A DNA stretch of 64,000 bases from Vibrio mangrovi (lineage in GTDB: Bacteria; Pseudomonadota; Gammaproteobacteria; Enterobacterales; Vibrionaceae): the NCBI RefSeq assembly GCF_024346955.1, contig NZ_AP024883.1, positions 2,914,001 through 2,978,000 of the forward strand, written 5' to 3'. This document shows, in pieces, positions 52,101 to 60,922 of this stretch (positions are counted from its first letter, which is position 1; every line of letters begins with the position of its first letter). The position numbers and the translations under genes were made by a program. The notes beneath the pieces were generated by a model. It had not been told where the DNA came from. It saw only the letters and a list, made by a program, of their open reading frames with translations, and made no database searches.

Positions 52101-53206
52101 AAATCATCCATGAAGGCGGGCAACGGCTGCCGGAAACCCCGACGGAACAACAGGTCGCAGCCTGCTTCCGCCAACTGCTCAGTCTGGAAACCGTCACAGC
52201 CACAGATGACTTTTTTGTGCTCGGCGGTCACTCGTTGCTGGCAATGCAACTGGTCGCCCGTTTACGTGATGACTATGGACTGCATACAACCATTGGTCAG
52301 GTTATGACGGCTTCAACAGTCGAGGCTCTTGCCCGGCAAATTGCCCACACACAAGAATCCCAGCAAACCGTAATTCAAGCCGGGTTTGAGCCCTTACTAA
52401 TCTTCCGGGACAAACCTCTGGGACCGAAGCTTTTCTGTATTCACCCGGCCTCCGGTTTTGCCTGGCAGTTTAGTCTGCTACAGCGTTACCTCAGCCACCA
52501 GTGGTCAATTATCGGTGTTCAGTCTCCGTCATCTGATGGACCTCTGCATCAGGCCCGGGACATGGATGAAATCGGTGCGCAACATTATCAGTTAATTCGC
52601 AGGCATCAGCCACACGGTCCCTATTATCTGCTTGGCTACTCACTGGGTGGCACTCTTGCCCACCAGATTGCTGCCCGTTTAGAACGTGAGGAAGAACAGG
52701 TTGCCTTTCTCGGATTACTGGACACCTATCCGCCGGAAACCCAAAACTGGGATCGGCAGACAGATGAGCCAAAGCTCGATCCGGAAGTTCTGGCAGAAAT
52801 CGACCGTGAACGGGCGCTTTTTCTGGCAGCCCAGCAACAAACAGGCAATCACACAGTCAGCGAAGAGCAGCATCGTCTGTTTACTCAGATTGAGGCCAAC
52901 TACACCGATGCTATCCGGCTGCTGGCGACATCCTATAGCTGGCAGTTCAGCGGGCGGGCCACGATGTTTGTTGCCACCCGGACACTTGCGGAAAATCTGG
53001 ATGTCAGGCACATCTGGCAACCCTATGTTGCAGAGCTGGATGCTCACCACTTCGATTGCAGTCATGTCGCCATGATGACTCCGGAACAGTTTGAGTCCAT
53101 TGGTCCTAAACTCAATGAGCTGCTTCATCTCAGCCTTCAGCACGACAGCGCTGCATATGATTCATACCGGCTCAGTGAAATGATGCTTCCCGGAGGCAAA
53201 GACTGA
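49184..53206 (+). CDS. entF: EntF, enterobactin synthase NRPS module (C-A-PCP-TE)
   Basis: 1340 residues from the ATG at 49184, which has GGAG 9 bases upstream; the longer frame uses a TTG (49163). Domains: condensation (about 5-435; HHLLVDG with His145), adenylation (about 455-960; SGSTG 615-619, core FDVSVW), PCP (Ser1017 in GGHSLL) and thioesterase (about 1060-1335; Ser1153 in GYSLGG, Asp1180, His1294). The pocket residues and long stretches such as HFVPSMLAAF and WNTRL agree with the serine-activating EntF. It would join DHB to serine and trimerise the unit to the trilactone. Length is near E. coli EntF (1293). Confidence 0.95.
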   Translation: MNKFDSSSLVQYPLVAAQAGIWMADQLTTEANAYAVAHYVEINDALNTELFLQAIEHGLSQADTLHMIVTEKQGVPYQSFDPKKNLTPPQYLDLRTRPSPVRAALKMMEDDLSQDLRYQPDKDNCCHLLIRTGETQYFWYQRYHHLLVDGFGFATLSKYIAELYTALCHGQPLPAHSPFTSMGDVVAEYEDYQCGTKAAKDRQFWQDYLQDLPEPASLADQQLEVSQPSSTINRHQLHYSSRQLTPIYQLASQHRLNPSDLLIALVALWLGRLTNRSAFSLGMIWMRRVGSVALNACGPVINVLPFAVRSQPEMTVMELAKSLASEQKLIRRHQRYDSEQICRDAGFSVDTPLFGPVINFKMFDYHIDIAGTAGITHQLASGPVRDIEIALYLDPEQGFTLELLVNRARYKHSDITTHLNRFSLLFEAFCQSPELPLKDYPIRLDSEQKLIRQVNKTEYELPPETLKTALQNQARRTPNQTALLDENHQLNYHEVRTQVERLAGELYRQGVRRGDIVAVALPRSVHLTIALMATIEIGAAYLPLDTDYPQQRLAMMLEDATPSLLITTASLQDQFTTAQPCYLFEHLLDQSILPATEAELQSPVPDDPAYVIFTSGSTGRPKGVVISHRAIINRLRWMQYQYPLDSTDVVLQKTPCSFDVSVWEFFWSMMVGARLVMAPPQAHKDPAKLRDLIQSYRITTCHFVPSMLAAFVTDLNNPEQRQQCRSLTQVFCSGEALPTELCRQWQHLLKTPLHNLYGPTEAAVDVSYYPAFGKHLAELTGQHVPIGFPVWNTRLHILDQSLSPVPVGIAGDLYLAGTQLAQGYLNRDDLTRERFIIHPVSGERLYFTGDVARYRADGSIDYLGRSDDQLKLRGQRIELAEIDHAMRLLPGVQDAVCHACVLNQSAVVNGSDARQLVGYLITDGTTEPNLDTLRQQLADTLPAHMVPVTLVTLEQFPLSANGKLNRKALPLPQIIHEGGQRLPETPTEQQVAACFRQLLSLETVTATDDFFVLGGHSLLAMQLVARLRDDYGLHTTIGQVMTASTVEALARQIAHTQESQQTVIQAGFEPLLIFRDKPLGPKLFCIHPASGFAWQFSLLQRYLSHQWSIIGVQSPSSDGPLHQARDMDEIGAQHYQLIRRHQPHGPYYLLGYSLGGTLAHQIAARLEREEEQVAFLGLLDTYPPETQNWDRQTDEPKLDPEVLAEIDRERALFLAAQQQTGNHTVSEEQHRLFTQIEANYTDAIRLLATSYSWQFSGRATMFVATRTLAENLDVRHIWQPYVAELDAHHFDCSHVAMMTPEQFESIGPKLNELLHLSLQHDSAAYDSYRLSEMMLPGGKD

Positions 53207-53208
53207 CC

Positions 53209-54474
53209 ATGAGTACTCGCAAACCTTCTTTTCTGGTGGATACATCACTGCTCACAGAGAACCCGGCTTATCGTCATGTTTTTATTGCGCGTTTCATTTC
53301 AATTCTGGCACTGGGCATGCTGATGGTTGCTCTGCCGGTCCAGATAGAACATATGACCCATTCGCCGTTCTACATCGGTTTATCAGTCACGCTGGCAGGA
53401 TCAGGAATGCTGGCAGGGCTGCTGCTTGGCGGTGTTCTGGCAGACCGGTATGCCCGCAAGCCGTTAATTCTATTTGCCCGGACAACCTGTGGGATCGGCT
53501 TTTTACTACTGGCATGGAACAGCACTCTTGAACAGCCGTCTCTGCTCATCATCTATCTGCTCTCCGTCTGGGATGGCTTTTTCGGCGCAATCGGTGTTAC
53601 TGCATTACTGGCGGCGACCCCATCGATTGTCGGCCGGGATAAGCTGATGCAGGCTGGAGCGCTGACCATGCTGACTGTCCGTTTTGGTTCGATTCTCTCT
53701 CCGGTGATCGCCGGATTGATCATCGCCCGGTGGGATGTGACCGGCAACTATCTGCTGGCTGCATCAGGAACCGGAATCACGCTCCTTCCCCTGCTCAGGC
53801 TTCCCCGTCTGGAAGCATCTGCCGTACCGCAAGATCAAGCCCGGAAAGCTCATCCATGGAACGAAATGAGTAAAGGGATAAAGTTTGTCTTACATCAGCC
53901 GTTGATTCGCTCGATTACTTTAATCGGAGCACTGGTCACCATGATGAATGCGGTGCGGATATTGTATCCGGCTTTAGCGCAACACTGGCAACTCAGTGAA
54001 TCACAACTAGGCCTCATGTATGCAGCCCTGCCTCTCGGTTCTGCTCTGGGAGCACTGACCTGCGGTCGTCTTATCCACGTATCCAGACCCGGACAGCTGT
54101 TGCTGTTAAGTGCTGTTATTACCTTTGCTGCAATCGCCGTGTTCAGTCTGATGTCCAATGTATGGCTGGCTTTACTGACACTGGTTGTTGCCGGTTATTG
54201 CAGTGGTCTCAATGCGCTGGTCCAGTACCCGTTACTACAGGCATGCACACCGGATCATCTGCTGGGACGAATGAATAGTCTGTGGACGGCACAAAACGTA
54301 CTGGCTGATGCCCTCGGTGCAGTGGCTCTGGGAAGTCTGGGATCTTCCCTGAGCCCGGAACAGGGAGCAAGCGGATTTGGTATTATCATCTGCATCATTG
54401 GCCTGTTTATGTGGCTGAATTTTTCTCATATACGCCACTATCAGACAACATCACCGGTACATCCACCAACATAA
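53209..54474 (+). CDS. entS: EntS-type MFS siderophore exporter
   Basis: This 421-residue major facilitator protein has about twelve transmembrane helices, a loop motif GVLADRYARKP between helices 2 and 3, and an N-terminal RHVFIARFISILALGMLMVA that resembles EntS. It would export the finished catecholate through the inner membrane. It starts 2 bp after the entF stop, so it is the third gene of the fes-entF-entS operon. The substrate is inferred from context plus family; the protein itself is typical of the wider MFS exporter group. Confidence 0.88.
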   Translation: MSTRKPSFLVDTSLLTENPAYRHVFIARFISILALGMLMVALPVQIEHMTHSPFYIGLSVTLAGSGMLAGLLLGGVLADRYARKPLILFARTTCGIGFLLLAWNSTLEQPSLLIIYLLSVWDGFFGAIGVTALLAATPSIVGRDKLMQAGALTMLTVRFGSILSPVIAGLIIARWDVTGNYLLAASGTGITLLPLLRLPRLEASAVPQDQARKAHPWNEMSKGIKFVLHQPLIRSITLIGALVTMMNAVRILYPALAQHWQLSESQLGLMYAALPLGSALGALTCGRLIHVSRPGQLLLLSAVITFAAIAVFSLMSNVWLALLTLVVAGYCSGLNALVQYPLLQACTPDHLLGRMNSLWTAQNVLADALGAVALGSLGSSLSPEQGASGFGIIICIIGLFMWLNFSHIRHYQTTSPVHPPT

Positions 54475-54532
54475 TTCATCAGCATGCCCTACCGATTTCC
54501 ATTTTGTGAAGAGCTTTACCTTCACTTAAATA

Positions 54533-54551
54533 TTGAATGATTTTAGTTATC
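54533..54551 (+). promoter_or_regulatory. Candidate Fur site upstream of entC
   Basis: The 19-base stretch TTGAATGATTTTAGTTATC agrees with 12 of 19 positions of the classical Fur box, 28 bp ahead of the entC ATG. A separate promoter for entCEBA is plausible because a 105-bp gap follows entS. Confidence 0.5.
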
Positions 54552-54579
54552 GTTTTTATTTGTATTTTGGAGTTACGAT

Positions 54580-55755
54580 ATGACTCAACTTATTGCCCAA
54601 CCAGATATTATTGATCAGTTTAATCCGGCAGATGACTTTGTTTTCCTCTCAGATCACCAAAGTCTGATCGCCCGGGGAAATCTGTTCCGTATCAGCACAC
54701 CAGTCAGTGATGGATGCGACCCGACAGGGCATTTCCAGACAGAACTGAAGCGTGCTTTCACACATGCTCAATCGGCGGGAATCAAACATCCGATTATCGT
54801 CGGTGCGATTCCATTTGATACACGTCTTCCAAGTGCACTTTATGTACCGCAACAGGTCGACTGGTTATCACGTCAGCAGATCCGGATAAAACCTTCTTCT
54901 TCACCTCTTTCCGGACAGGCAACGCAGTATCCCGATAAAAATACATTTGAACAAATGGTCCGTGACGCGCTTACAGCCATGCAAACCAGGCAGGCTGATA
55001 AGATCGTTTTATCCCGTCTGATTCATGTGGACTGTCATACGACTCCGGACCGACAGTCACTATTTGCCAGCCTTAATGAGCAAAATCCATCAGGCTACAA
55101 CTTTCATGTTCCTCTGCCGGATGGCGATTCCCTGATCGGTGCCAGTCCGGAACTGCTAGTCCGTAAACACGGTTCGGAATTTACGTCGATGCCACTCGCA
55201 GGCTCCGCCAAACGTGCCGCCGATAGTCTGGCTGATGAACAGATTGGCCGACAATTGATGTCATCAGAGAAAAACCGCCATGAACATCAACTCGTTATCG
55301 ATGACATCCGTCGCTGTCTGGCTCCGCTCAGTCATGATCTCGATATTCCATCCACACCGGTTCTGAGCCAGACGCCGATACTGTGGCATCTGGCGACCCG
55401 GATACACGGTATTGCGCCTCCGGAGAGTAATGCACTGACCCTTGCCAGTGCATTACATCCCACGCCAGCACTGTGTGGTGTTCCGCAAGAGAATGCCAGA
55501 CAACTGATCGAAGCAATTGAACCATTTGAACGGCAGTTATTCGGCGGCATTGTCGGATGGGCCGATGAAGAAGGGAATGGTGAATGGGTTATTGCGATTC
55601 GCTGCGGACGTGTCAGTCAGCAACAGATATCCCTGTTTGCCGGAGCAGGTATCGTCCCTGATTCCGACCCCGAACAAGAGTGGTATGAAACAGGCACCAA
55701 ACTATCAACGATGCTCAATGTTCTGGGCTTAACCGGGGAAGGAGCAAAACAGTGA
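54580..55755 (+). CDS. entC: Isochorismate synthase EntC
   Basis: At 391 residues it has exactly the length of E. coli EntC. The chorismate-utilising fold is marked by LIGASPELLVRKHG (near 190) and PLAGSAKRAAD (near 207), with HPTPALCGVP and the C-terminal CGRVSQQQISLFAGAGIVPDSDPEQEW. It converts chorismate to isochorismate, the first step to 2,3-dihydroxybenzoate. The ATG has GGAG 8 bases upstream. The last 4 bp overlap entE (GTGA). Confidence 0.95.
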   Translation: MTQLIAQPDIIDQFNPADDFVFLSDHQSLIARGNLFRISTPVSDGCDPTGHFQTELKRAFTHAQSAGIKHPIIVGAIPFDTRLPSALYVPQQVDWLSRQQIRIKPSSSPLSGQATQYPDKNTFEQMVRDALTAMQTRQADKIVLSRLIHVDCHTTPDRQSLFASLNEQNPSGYNFHVPLPDGDSLIGASPELLVRKHGSEFTSMPLAGSAKRAADSLADEQIGRQLMSSEKNRHEHQLVIDDIRRCLAPLSHDLDIPSTPVLSQTPILWHLATRIHGIAPPESNALTLASALHPTPALCGVPQENARQLIEAIEPFERQLFGGIVGWADEEGNGEWVIAIRCGRVSQQQISLFAGAGIVPDSDPEQEWYETGTKLSTMLNVLGLTGEGAKQ

Positions 55756-57401
55756 CTATTCCTTTTACTCACTGGCCGGAAGAACTGGCCGCAGAATACC
55801 GCCAACAAGGATACTGGCTTGATCGTCACATCCATCAAATGATCACCGAACGCCGCCACGAAGAAACACCGGCAGTGATTAGCGATGAACAGCAGTTAAG
55901 TTACCGGCAACTGGCGGAAAAGTCAGACCGTCTGGCCGCGGTTCTGCAATCTTCGGGATATGGCCGGGGAGACACAGCACTGGTTCAGCTCGGAAATGTT
56001 GCCGAGTTTTACATCTGTTTTTTCGCACTGCTGAAAGCTGGCATTGCTCCTCTTAACGCTCTGTTCAGCCATCAGCGTAGCGAGCTGCTCGCTTACGCAG
56101 CTCAGATCAAACCACGAATTCTGATTGCCGATGTCAGTCATCCGCTGTTTGCCGGGAAACAATTCATCACAGAGCTCAGAGAGAATGTACCACAGTTGAA
56201 AACAGTCTTGCTGCGCGGCACGGATGATCCGATACAAAACCTGTCAGCACAGATAGAATTACCACTACCAGCGAGCTTTCAGCCAACCCCGACAGCCCCC
56301 GGTGACGTCGCCTTTTTCCAGCTTTCCGGAGGAAGCACCGGCACACCGAAGCTGATTCCCCGTACCCATAACGATTATGAATATAGTGTACGCCGAAGCG
56401 TTGAAATCTGTGAATTCACATCGCAGACCCGCTATCTATGCGCCTTACCTGCTGCACATAATTACCCGTTAAGTTCTCCGGGCGCACTTGGCGTATTTAT
56501 CGCCGGTGGCAGTGTCTGTCTGGCTCCGGATCCCAGCCCCACCAGCTGCTTTGATCGTATCGGGCAACATCAGATCAATACGGTGGCGCTGGTTCCTCCG
56601 GCACTGAATGTCTGGTTACAGACACTGCACGATTATCCGGTACTCAAAGACAAACTGACCTCACTGTCCCTGTTACAGGTCGGCGGTGCCAAACTCAGTG
56701 AAAGCATTGCCCGCCGAGTCCCATCCGAACTTGGGTGCCAGTTGCAACAAGTCTTCGGTATGGCAGAAGGTCTGGTCAATTACACCCGCCTGAATGACCC
56801 GGCAGAAACCATTTTTACCACTCAGGGCAGACCAATGTCTGAAGGCGATGAACTCTGGGTAGCCGATGATTCTGGTCAGCAGCTACCGGCAGGACAAGTC
56901 GGCCGCCTGATGACGCGTGGCCCATATACTTTCCGGGGTTATTACAACTCGCAGGAACATAACATGACCAGCTTTGATTCTCAGGGATTTTACTGCTCGG
57001 GCGATCTCGTCAGTCTGGATGAACAGGGCAATGTTACCGTTCATGGCCGGGAAAAAGACCAAATCAACCGCGGCGGGGAAAAAATTGCAGCCGAAGAAGT
57101 TGAAAACCTGCTTCTGACGCATCCTGACATTATTCATGCAGCTCTGGTCTCATTTGATGACGACCATCTGGGAGAGAAAAGCTGTGCCTATCTGGTTACA
57201 CAGACGCCACTTAAAGCAGTCGCAGTCCGGCGACATCTGCGTCAGCAGGGAATTGCCGACTATAAACTGCCGGACACGATCCATCAGGTCGACTCACTTC
57301 CACTAACCGCTGTCGGCAAAGTAGACAAACGTGCTTTACGCCAGCAACTCAGCCAAACGCAAACATTATCCACTCAACCGCAATCAGGGAGGCTCATATG
57401 A
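55752..57401 (+). CDS. entE: 2,3-dihydroxybenzoate-AMP ligase EntE
   Basis: The 549-residue adenylating enzyme activates DHB and loads it on the aryl carrier domain of EntB. The P-loop-like FQLSGGSTGTPKLIPRTHNDY (near 190-210), the aromatic acid pocket ALPAAHNYPLSSPG (near 232-245) and the C-terminal GREKDQINRGGEKI hinge and lysine region agree with the EntE/DhbE family. It starts with GTG overlapping the entC stop (GTGA) and ends overlapping entB (ATGA), so translation is coupled. Confidence 0.95.
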   Translation: MTIPFTHWPEELAAEYRQQGYWLDRHIHQMITERRHEETPAVISDEQQLSYRQLAEKSDRLAAVLQSSGYGRGDTALVQLGNVAEFYICFFALLKAGIAPLNALFSHQRSELLAYAAQIKPRILIADVSHPLFAGKQFITELRENVPQLKTVLLRGTDDPIQNLSAQIELPLPASFQPTPTAPGDVAFFQLSGGSTGTPKLIPRTHNDYEYSVRRSVEICEFTSQTRYLCALPAAHNYPLSSPGALGVFIAGGSVCLAPDPSPTSCFDRIGQHQINTVALVPPALNVWLQTLHDYPVLKDKLTSLSLLQVGGAKLSESIARRVPSELGCQLQQVFGMAEGLVNYTRLNDPAETIFTTQGRPMSEGDELWVADDSGQQLPAGQVGRLMTRGPYTFRGYYNSQEHNMTSFDSQGFYCSGDLVSLDEQGNVTVHGREKDQINRGGEKIAAEEVENLLLTHPDIIHAALVSFDDDHLGEKSCAYLVTQTPLKAVAVRRHLRQQGIADYKLPDTIHQVDSLPLTAVGKVDKRALRQQLSQTQTLSTQPQSGRLI

Positions 57402-58306
57402 CTATCGCCCGTTTAACCGATTACTCGCTACCGCAACTCAGTGAATTACCACTGGGAAAAGTCGACTGGAAACTGGATAACTCCCGGGCGGCGTTGCTGA
57501 TCCACGACATGCAAGACTATTTTGTCAACTTCTGGCCACAAGACAGCCAGTTGATTACTCAGGTCATCCATAACCTTGTAACCATCAGAACTTACTGTAG
57601 AGCCAATGGCATCCCGGTGTTCTATACCGCTCAGCCCGCCCGGCAGCATGATGAAGAACGAGGCTTGCTTAATGATATGTGGGGACAAGGGTTGCCCAAA
57701 GCACCGGAGCAGAAAAACATTGTTGCCGCACTAACACCAGAGCATGACGATGTCGTCCTGACCAAATGGCGTTACAGCGCTTTTTTCCGTTCAGATCTGG
57801 CAGAACAGATGGCAGACCTGGGGCGTGATCAGCTCATCATTGGCGGCGTCTATGCCCATATCGGTTGCCTGACAACAGCCAATGAAGCATTTATGCGTAA
57901 TATTCAGCCTTTCATGGTCAGCGATGCGCTGGCTGACTTCAGCCGTGATGAACATCTGATGGCGCTACATTACACACTGGGACGTTGCGGCCGGGTCGTT
58001 GATACTCAGGAAGTCGTCACAGCCATCACTACAGCGGAAGCTCAATCTGAAGGTTTACCTGCAAGTTTCGCAGCATTGCGCCATGAAATCTTACCGTTAC
58101 TGGATGATGAAGACGCCGATGAAATCGAAAACGATGACAATCTGATCGACTACGGACTCGACTCCATTCATATCATGAACCTTGCCAGCCGCTGGAATCC
58201 ACTGGCACCGCAAATCAACTTTATGGAACTGGCGAAAACACCGACATTGCATCATTGGTGGCAGCTGATGCAAAAGCAAGTAACCACAACCGGGGAAGCC
58301 GCATGA
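57398..58306 (+). CDS. entB: EntB, isochorismatase with aryl carrier domain
   Basis: At 302 residues it is slightly longer than E. coli EntB (285). The isochorismatase domain (about 1-210) has the LLIHDMQDYFVNFW block with Asp37, WRYSAFFRS and GVYAHIGCLTTA. The aryl carrier domain (about 225-300) has the phosphopantetheine serine at 256 in DYGLDS. It turns isochorismate into 2,3-dihydro-DHB and carries activated DHB for EntF. An acidic linker (DDEDADEIEND) sits between the domains. It overlaps its neighbours by 4 bp at each end. Confidence 0.96.
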   Translation: MTIARLTDYSLPQLSELPLGKVDWKLDNSRAALLIHDMQDYFVNFWPQDSQLITQVIHNLVTIRTYCRANGIPVFYTAQPARQHDEERGLLNDMWGQGLPKAPEQKNIVAALTPEHDDVVLTKWRYSAFFRSDLAEQMADLGRDQLIIGGVYAHIGCLTTANEAFMRNIQPFMVSDALADFSRDEHLMALHYTLGRCGRVVDTQEVVTAITTAEAQSEGLPASFAALRHEILPLLDDEDADEIENDDNLIDYGLDSIHIMNLASRWNPLAPQINFMELAKTPTLHHWWQLMQKQVTTTGEAA

Positions 58307-59061
58307 GTCAGGAACAGGAATTCACCGGTCAGAATGTCTGGGTGACCGGAGCCGGTCAGGGAATCGGAGCCGCTGTTGCTAAAGCATTTTCCTGTGCCGG
58401 TGCTACGGTCTTTGGTCTGGATAAAACCTTTGCAGCCGATGATTATCCTTACCGCTGCATCACTGTCGATCTGGCACAGAGCCACGAAGTCACCGACTGC
58501 TGTCACACTCTGCTCGAAAACTGTTCTGGACTGGATGTACTCGTCAACTGCGCAGGTATCTTACGCATGGGAGCAACAGATGAGTTGAGCCATAAGGACT
58601 GGCAGGACACGTTTGCCGTTAATGTCGGTGCTGCTTTCCATCTGTTTCAGCAGGCTATACCGGTATTTAAACAACAGCACTCGGGTGCCATTGTGACAAT
58701 TGCTTCGAATGCAGCTCAGACGCCACGTATCGGTATGTCCGCCTACGGCGCTTCCAAAGCAGCACTGCGCAGTCTGACCATGACTGTCGGACTGGAACTG
58801 GCGGAATACGGCGTACGGGCTAACCTTGTCTCTCCGGGATCAACCGACACCCAGATGCAGCGTTCACTCTGGAACACTGCTGATGCGGAGCAGCAAACGA
58901 TTCAGGGATTTCCACAGCAATACAAGCTGGGTATTCCACTCCGGAAAATTGCGACTCCGGCAGAAATCGCTCAAAGCGTCCTGTTTCTGGCCTCAAAACG
59001 GGCCAGCCATATTACTATGCAGGATCTGGTCATTGATGGCGGTGCGACATTAGGCCGTTAA
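58303..59061 (+). CDS. entA: 2,3-dihydro-2,3-dihydroxybenzoate dehydrogenase EntA
   Basis: From the ATG at 58303 the protein has 252 residues (E. coli EntA: 248). This is a short-chain dehydrogenase with the NAD motif TGAGQGIG, NCAG, a catalytic serine region (ASNAAQ) and the active-site YGASK, and the C-terminal HITMQDLVIDGGATLG typical of EntA. It oxidises dihydro-DHB to DHB. The frame opens 48 bp earlier but the ATG that overlaps the entB stop (ATGA) gives the family N-terminus. It is the last gene of entCEBA. Confidence 0.96.
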   Translation: MSQEQEFTGQNVWVTGAGQGIGAAVAKAFSCAGATVFGLDKTFAADDYPYRCITVDLAQSHEVTDCCHTLLENCSGLDVLVNCAGILRMGATDELSHKDWQDTFAVNVGAAFHLFQQAIPVFKQQHSGAIVTIASNAAQTPRIGMSAYGASKAALRSLTMTVGLELAEYGVRANLVSPGSTDTQMQRSLWNTADAEQQTIQGFPQQYKLGIPLRKIATPAEIAQSVLFLASKRASHITMQDLVIDGGATLGR

Positions 59062-59066
59062 ATCCG

Positions 59067-59106
59067 GATCTGAGCCAGCTCTTTTATTCCTGAGCTGGTT
59101 CAGATC
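59067..59106. terminator. Bidirectional hairpin between convergent entA and fepC
   Basis: 15-base arms GATCTGAGCCAGCTC (59067-59081) and GAGCTGGTTCAGATC (59092-59106) pair with one mismatch around the T-rich loop TTTTATTCCT. The right arm contains the fepC stop codon (59100-59102). It can form in both transcripts. Confidence 0.75.
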
Positions 59107-59906
59107 AATACTGGCGGTTGGTGCTTTCCCACCGGAACAATCATTGGAGTTCCGACAACCGGATCCGGATGAATCACACATTCCAAACCATAAACCTCAT
59201 CTATCATGGTTTCAGTGATAATCTCCTGTGGGCTCCCCTGAGCCACAATCCGGCCATCACGCATGGCGACAATATGGCTGGCATAACGACAGGCCTGATT
59301 GAGATCATGCAACACAGCAACCAGTGTTCTTCCTTTACGGTGCAGTTGCCCGAGCAGTTCCATCAACTCGATCTGATGACGAATATCCAGCCATGTCGTC
59401 GGTTCATCCAGCATCAGAATATCTGTCTGCTGTGCCAGCACCATCGCAATCCATGCCCGTTGACGCTGGCCGCCGGATAGCTCATCAACGACCTGTCCGG
59501 CAAGTTCAGTTACACCGGTCGCCTGCATTGCTTCAGCCACAGCCAGTTCATCTTCAGATGTCCAGCGGGCAAGGAATCCCTGATGCGGATAGCGCCCACG
59601 GGCGACCAACTCCCTGACCCGGATATCTTCAGGCGTCCGGGATGTTTGCGGCAACACACCAATTGTCCGGGCAATCTGGCGGGTCGGCAGTTCAGAAATC
59701 ATCCGTCCATCAAGCAGAACTTCTCCCTGCAAAGGTGGAGTGAGACGCGCCAGCGTCTTCATCAGGGTCGACTTACCACAACCATTCGGGCCGATGATCG
59801 CGGTGAATTCATGATCAGGAATGACAATCGATAAAGACTGAGCCACCACATGTTTGTCATAGCCAAGAGTAAGATTTCTCCCCTGTAACCGTCCGGTTCT
59901 GCTCAT
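59100..59906 (-). CDS. fepC: Ferric enterobactin ABC transporter ATPase FepC
   Basis: The 268-residue ATPase has Walker A GPNGCGKST (near 38-46), signature LSGGQRQRAWIA (near 142), Walker B ILMLDEPTTWLD and H-loop VLHDLN. The sequence GRYPHQGFLARW is typical of the FepC/FecE siderophore group. It powers import of ferric catecholate with FepD and FepG. The ATG overlaps the fepG stop by one base. It is the last gene of the fepBDGC operon. Confidence 0.94.
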   Translation of the reverse strand: MSRTGRLQGRNLTLGYDKHVVAQSLSIVIPDHEFTAIIGPNGCGKSTLMKTLARLTPPLQGEVLLDGRMISELPTRQIARTIGVLPQTSRTPEDIRVRELVARGRYPHQGFLARWTSEDELAVAEAMQATGVTELAGQVVDELSGGQRQRAWIAMVLAQQTDILMLDEPTTWLDIRHQIELMELLGQLHRKGRTLVAVLHDLNQACRYASHIVAMRDGRIVAQGSPQEIITETMIDEVYGLECVIHPDPVVGTPMIVPVGKHQPPVLI

Positions 59907-60922
59907 CAGCGCCTTGCCTCCTTCATCAAAATCATCAACAAATACAATCCACCGATACTGACCACAACAACCCCGATAGGCAGGCGGTAAGGGGAGAAAG
60001 CAAACTGGGCAATCAGATCACAGCCCAGTAATAACACAGCTCCCGTTAGTGCGCTGGTGCGGAGATGACATCGCTCCGTATTCAGCAGTTTTCTTGCCAG
60101 TTGCGGTGCCATCAGAGCAACAAATGAAATGGGGCCGGCAATCACAGTTACAACAGCGGTTAAACCGACCCCGACGGATAGTAAAGCACATCGGGTAAAC
60201 TCAACCGACACTCCCAATCCACTGGCACTATGATCGCCCATTTCCAGAATACTCATTGCCTGACGCAACGGCAGTAATGCCAGCATCAACACGATGATGA
60301 TCGGAAGTGCAATATAAACCTGTTCCCAGTTCAGGCCATTCAGCGAACCGGCACTCCACAGGCTGGCACTCATGGCATTTTCCAGTGAAGACTGCAATAT
60401 GAACCACGTATTCAAAGCCATTAGCATCGCGCGTAAGCCAATGCCGATGATTAACAGCCTGAAGGTTGCCATACCACCCTGCCAGGCCAGCAGGTAAACC
60501 ATTAACGCTGTGATTCCACTGCCCAGCATTGCTGCTCCCATCAGTCCGAGAGGAACAGCAACACCAAACGAGATCATCAACAACACACCGGTGTAGGCTC
60601 CGGTATTCAGACCGATAATATCAGGGCTTGCCAGCGGGTTACGTAATACTGACTGGAACACGGCCCCACTGACACCCAGAGCGGCTCCGAGCAGTAAAGC
60701 CAGTAGCAGATGAGGAACACGCCACTGCCCGATAATCTGTCCCCAGAATGCCGGCGTCTCTCCCCGAATAAAATCAAACCAGCCTGAAACAGTCATAAGC
60801 GGCTCACCCAGACTCAGACTCAGCCCACAAAGAAGCAAAACCAGAATGCTCAGAGAAGTCAGCATCAAGGAAACCCGGGACATTTCTGACCGGCATCTTG
60901 AAGAAGACATATAAAACATCAT
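59906..60922 (-). CDS. fepG: Ferric enterobactin permease FepG
   Basis: This 338-residue FecCD-family permease (about ten helices) carries GLNTGAYTGVLLMISFG and GPISFVALMAPQLARKLL, which match FepG. The ATG at 60922 overlaps the fepD stop (ATGA, 4 bp) and follows GGCGGTGG. A GTG at 60928 and further ATGs (for example MSSSRCR) are alternatives. It pairs with FepD to form the inner-membrane channel. Confidence 0.92.
   Translation of the reverse strand: MMFYMSSSRCRSEMSRVSLMLTSLSILVLLLCGLSLSLGEPLMTVSGWFDFIRGETPAFWGQIIGQWRVPHLLLALLLGAALGVSGAVFQSVLRNPLASPDIIGLNTGAYTGVLLMISFGVAVPLGLMGAAMLGSGITALMVYLLAWQGGMATFRLLIIGIGLRAMLMALNTWFILQSSLENAMSASLWSAGSLNGLNWEQVYIALPIIIVLMLALLPLRQAMSILEMGDHSASGLGVSVEFTRCALLSVGVGLTAVVTVIAGPISFVALMAPQLARKLLNTERCHLRTSALTGAVLLLGCDLIAQFAFSPYRLPIGVVVVSIGGLYLLMILMKEARR

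Noticed and set aside
47920..59061. Vibriobactin, vulnibactin or vanchrobactin cluster
   Set aside because: There is no cyclisation domain, no VibH-type amide synthase and no arginine module; all enzymes match the enterobactin set including Fes.
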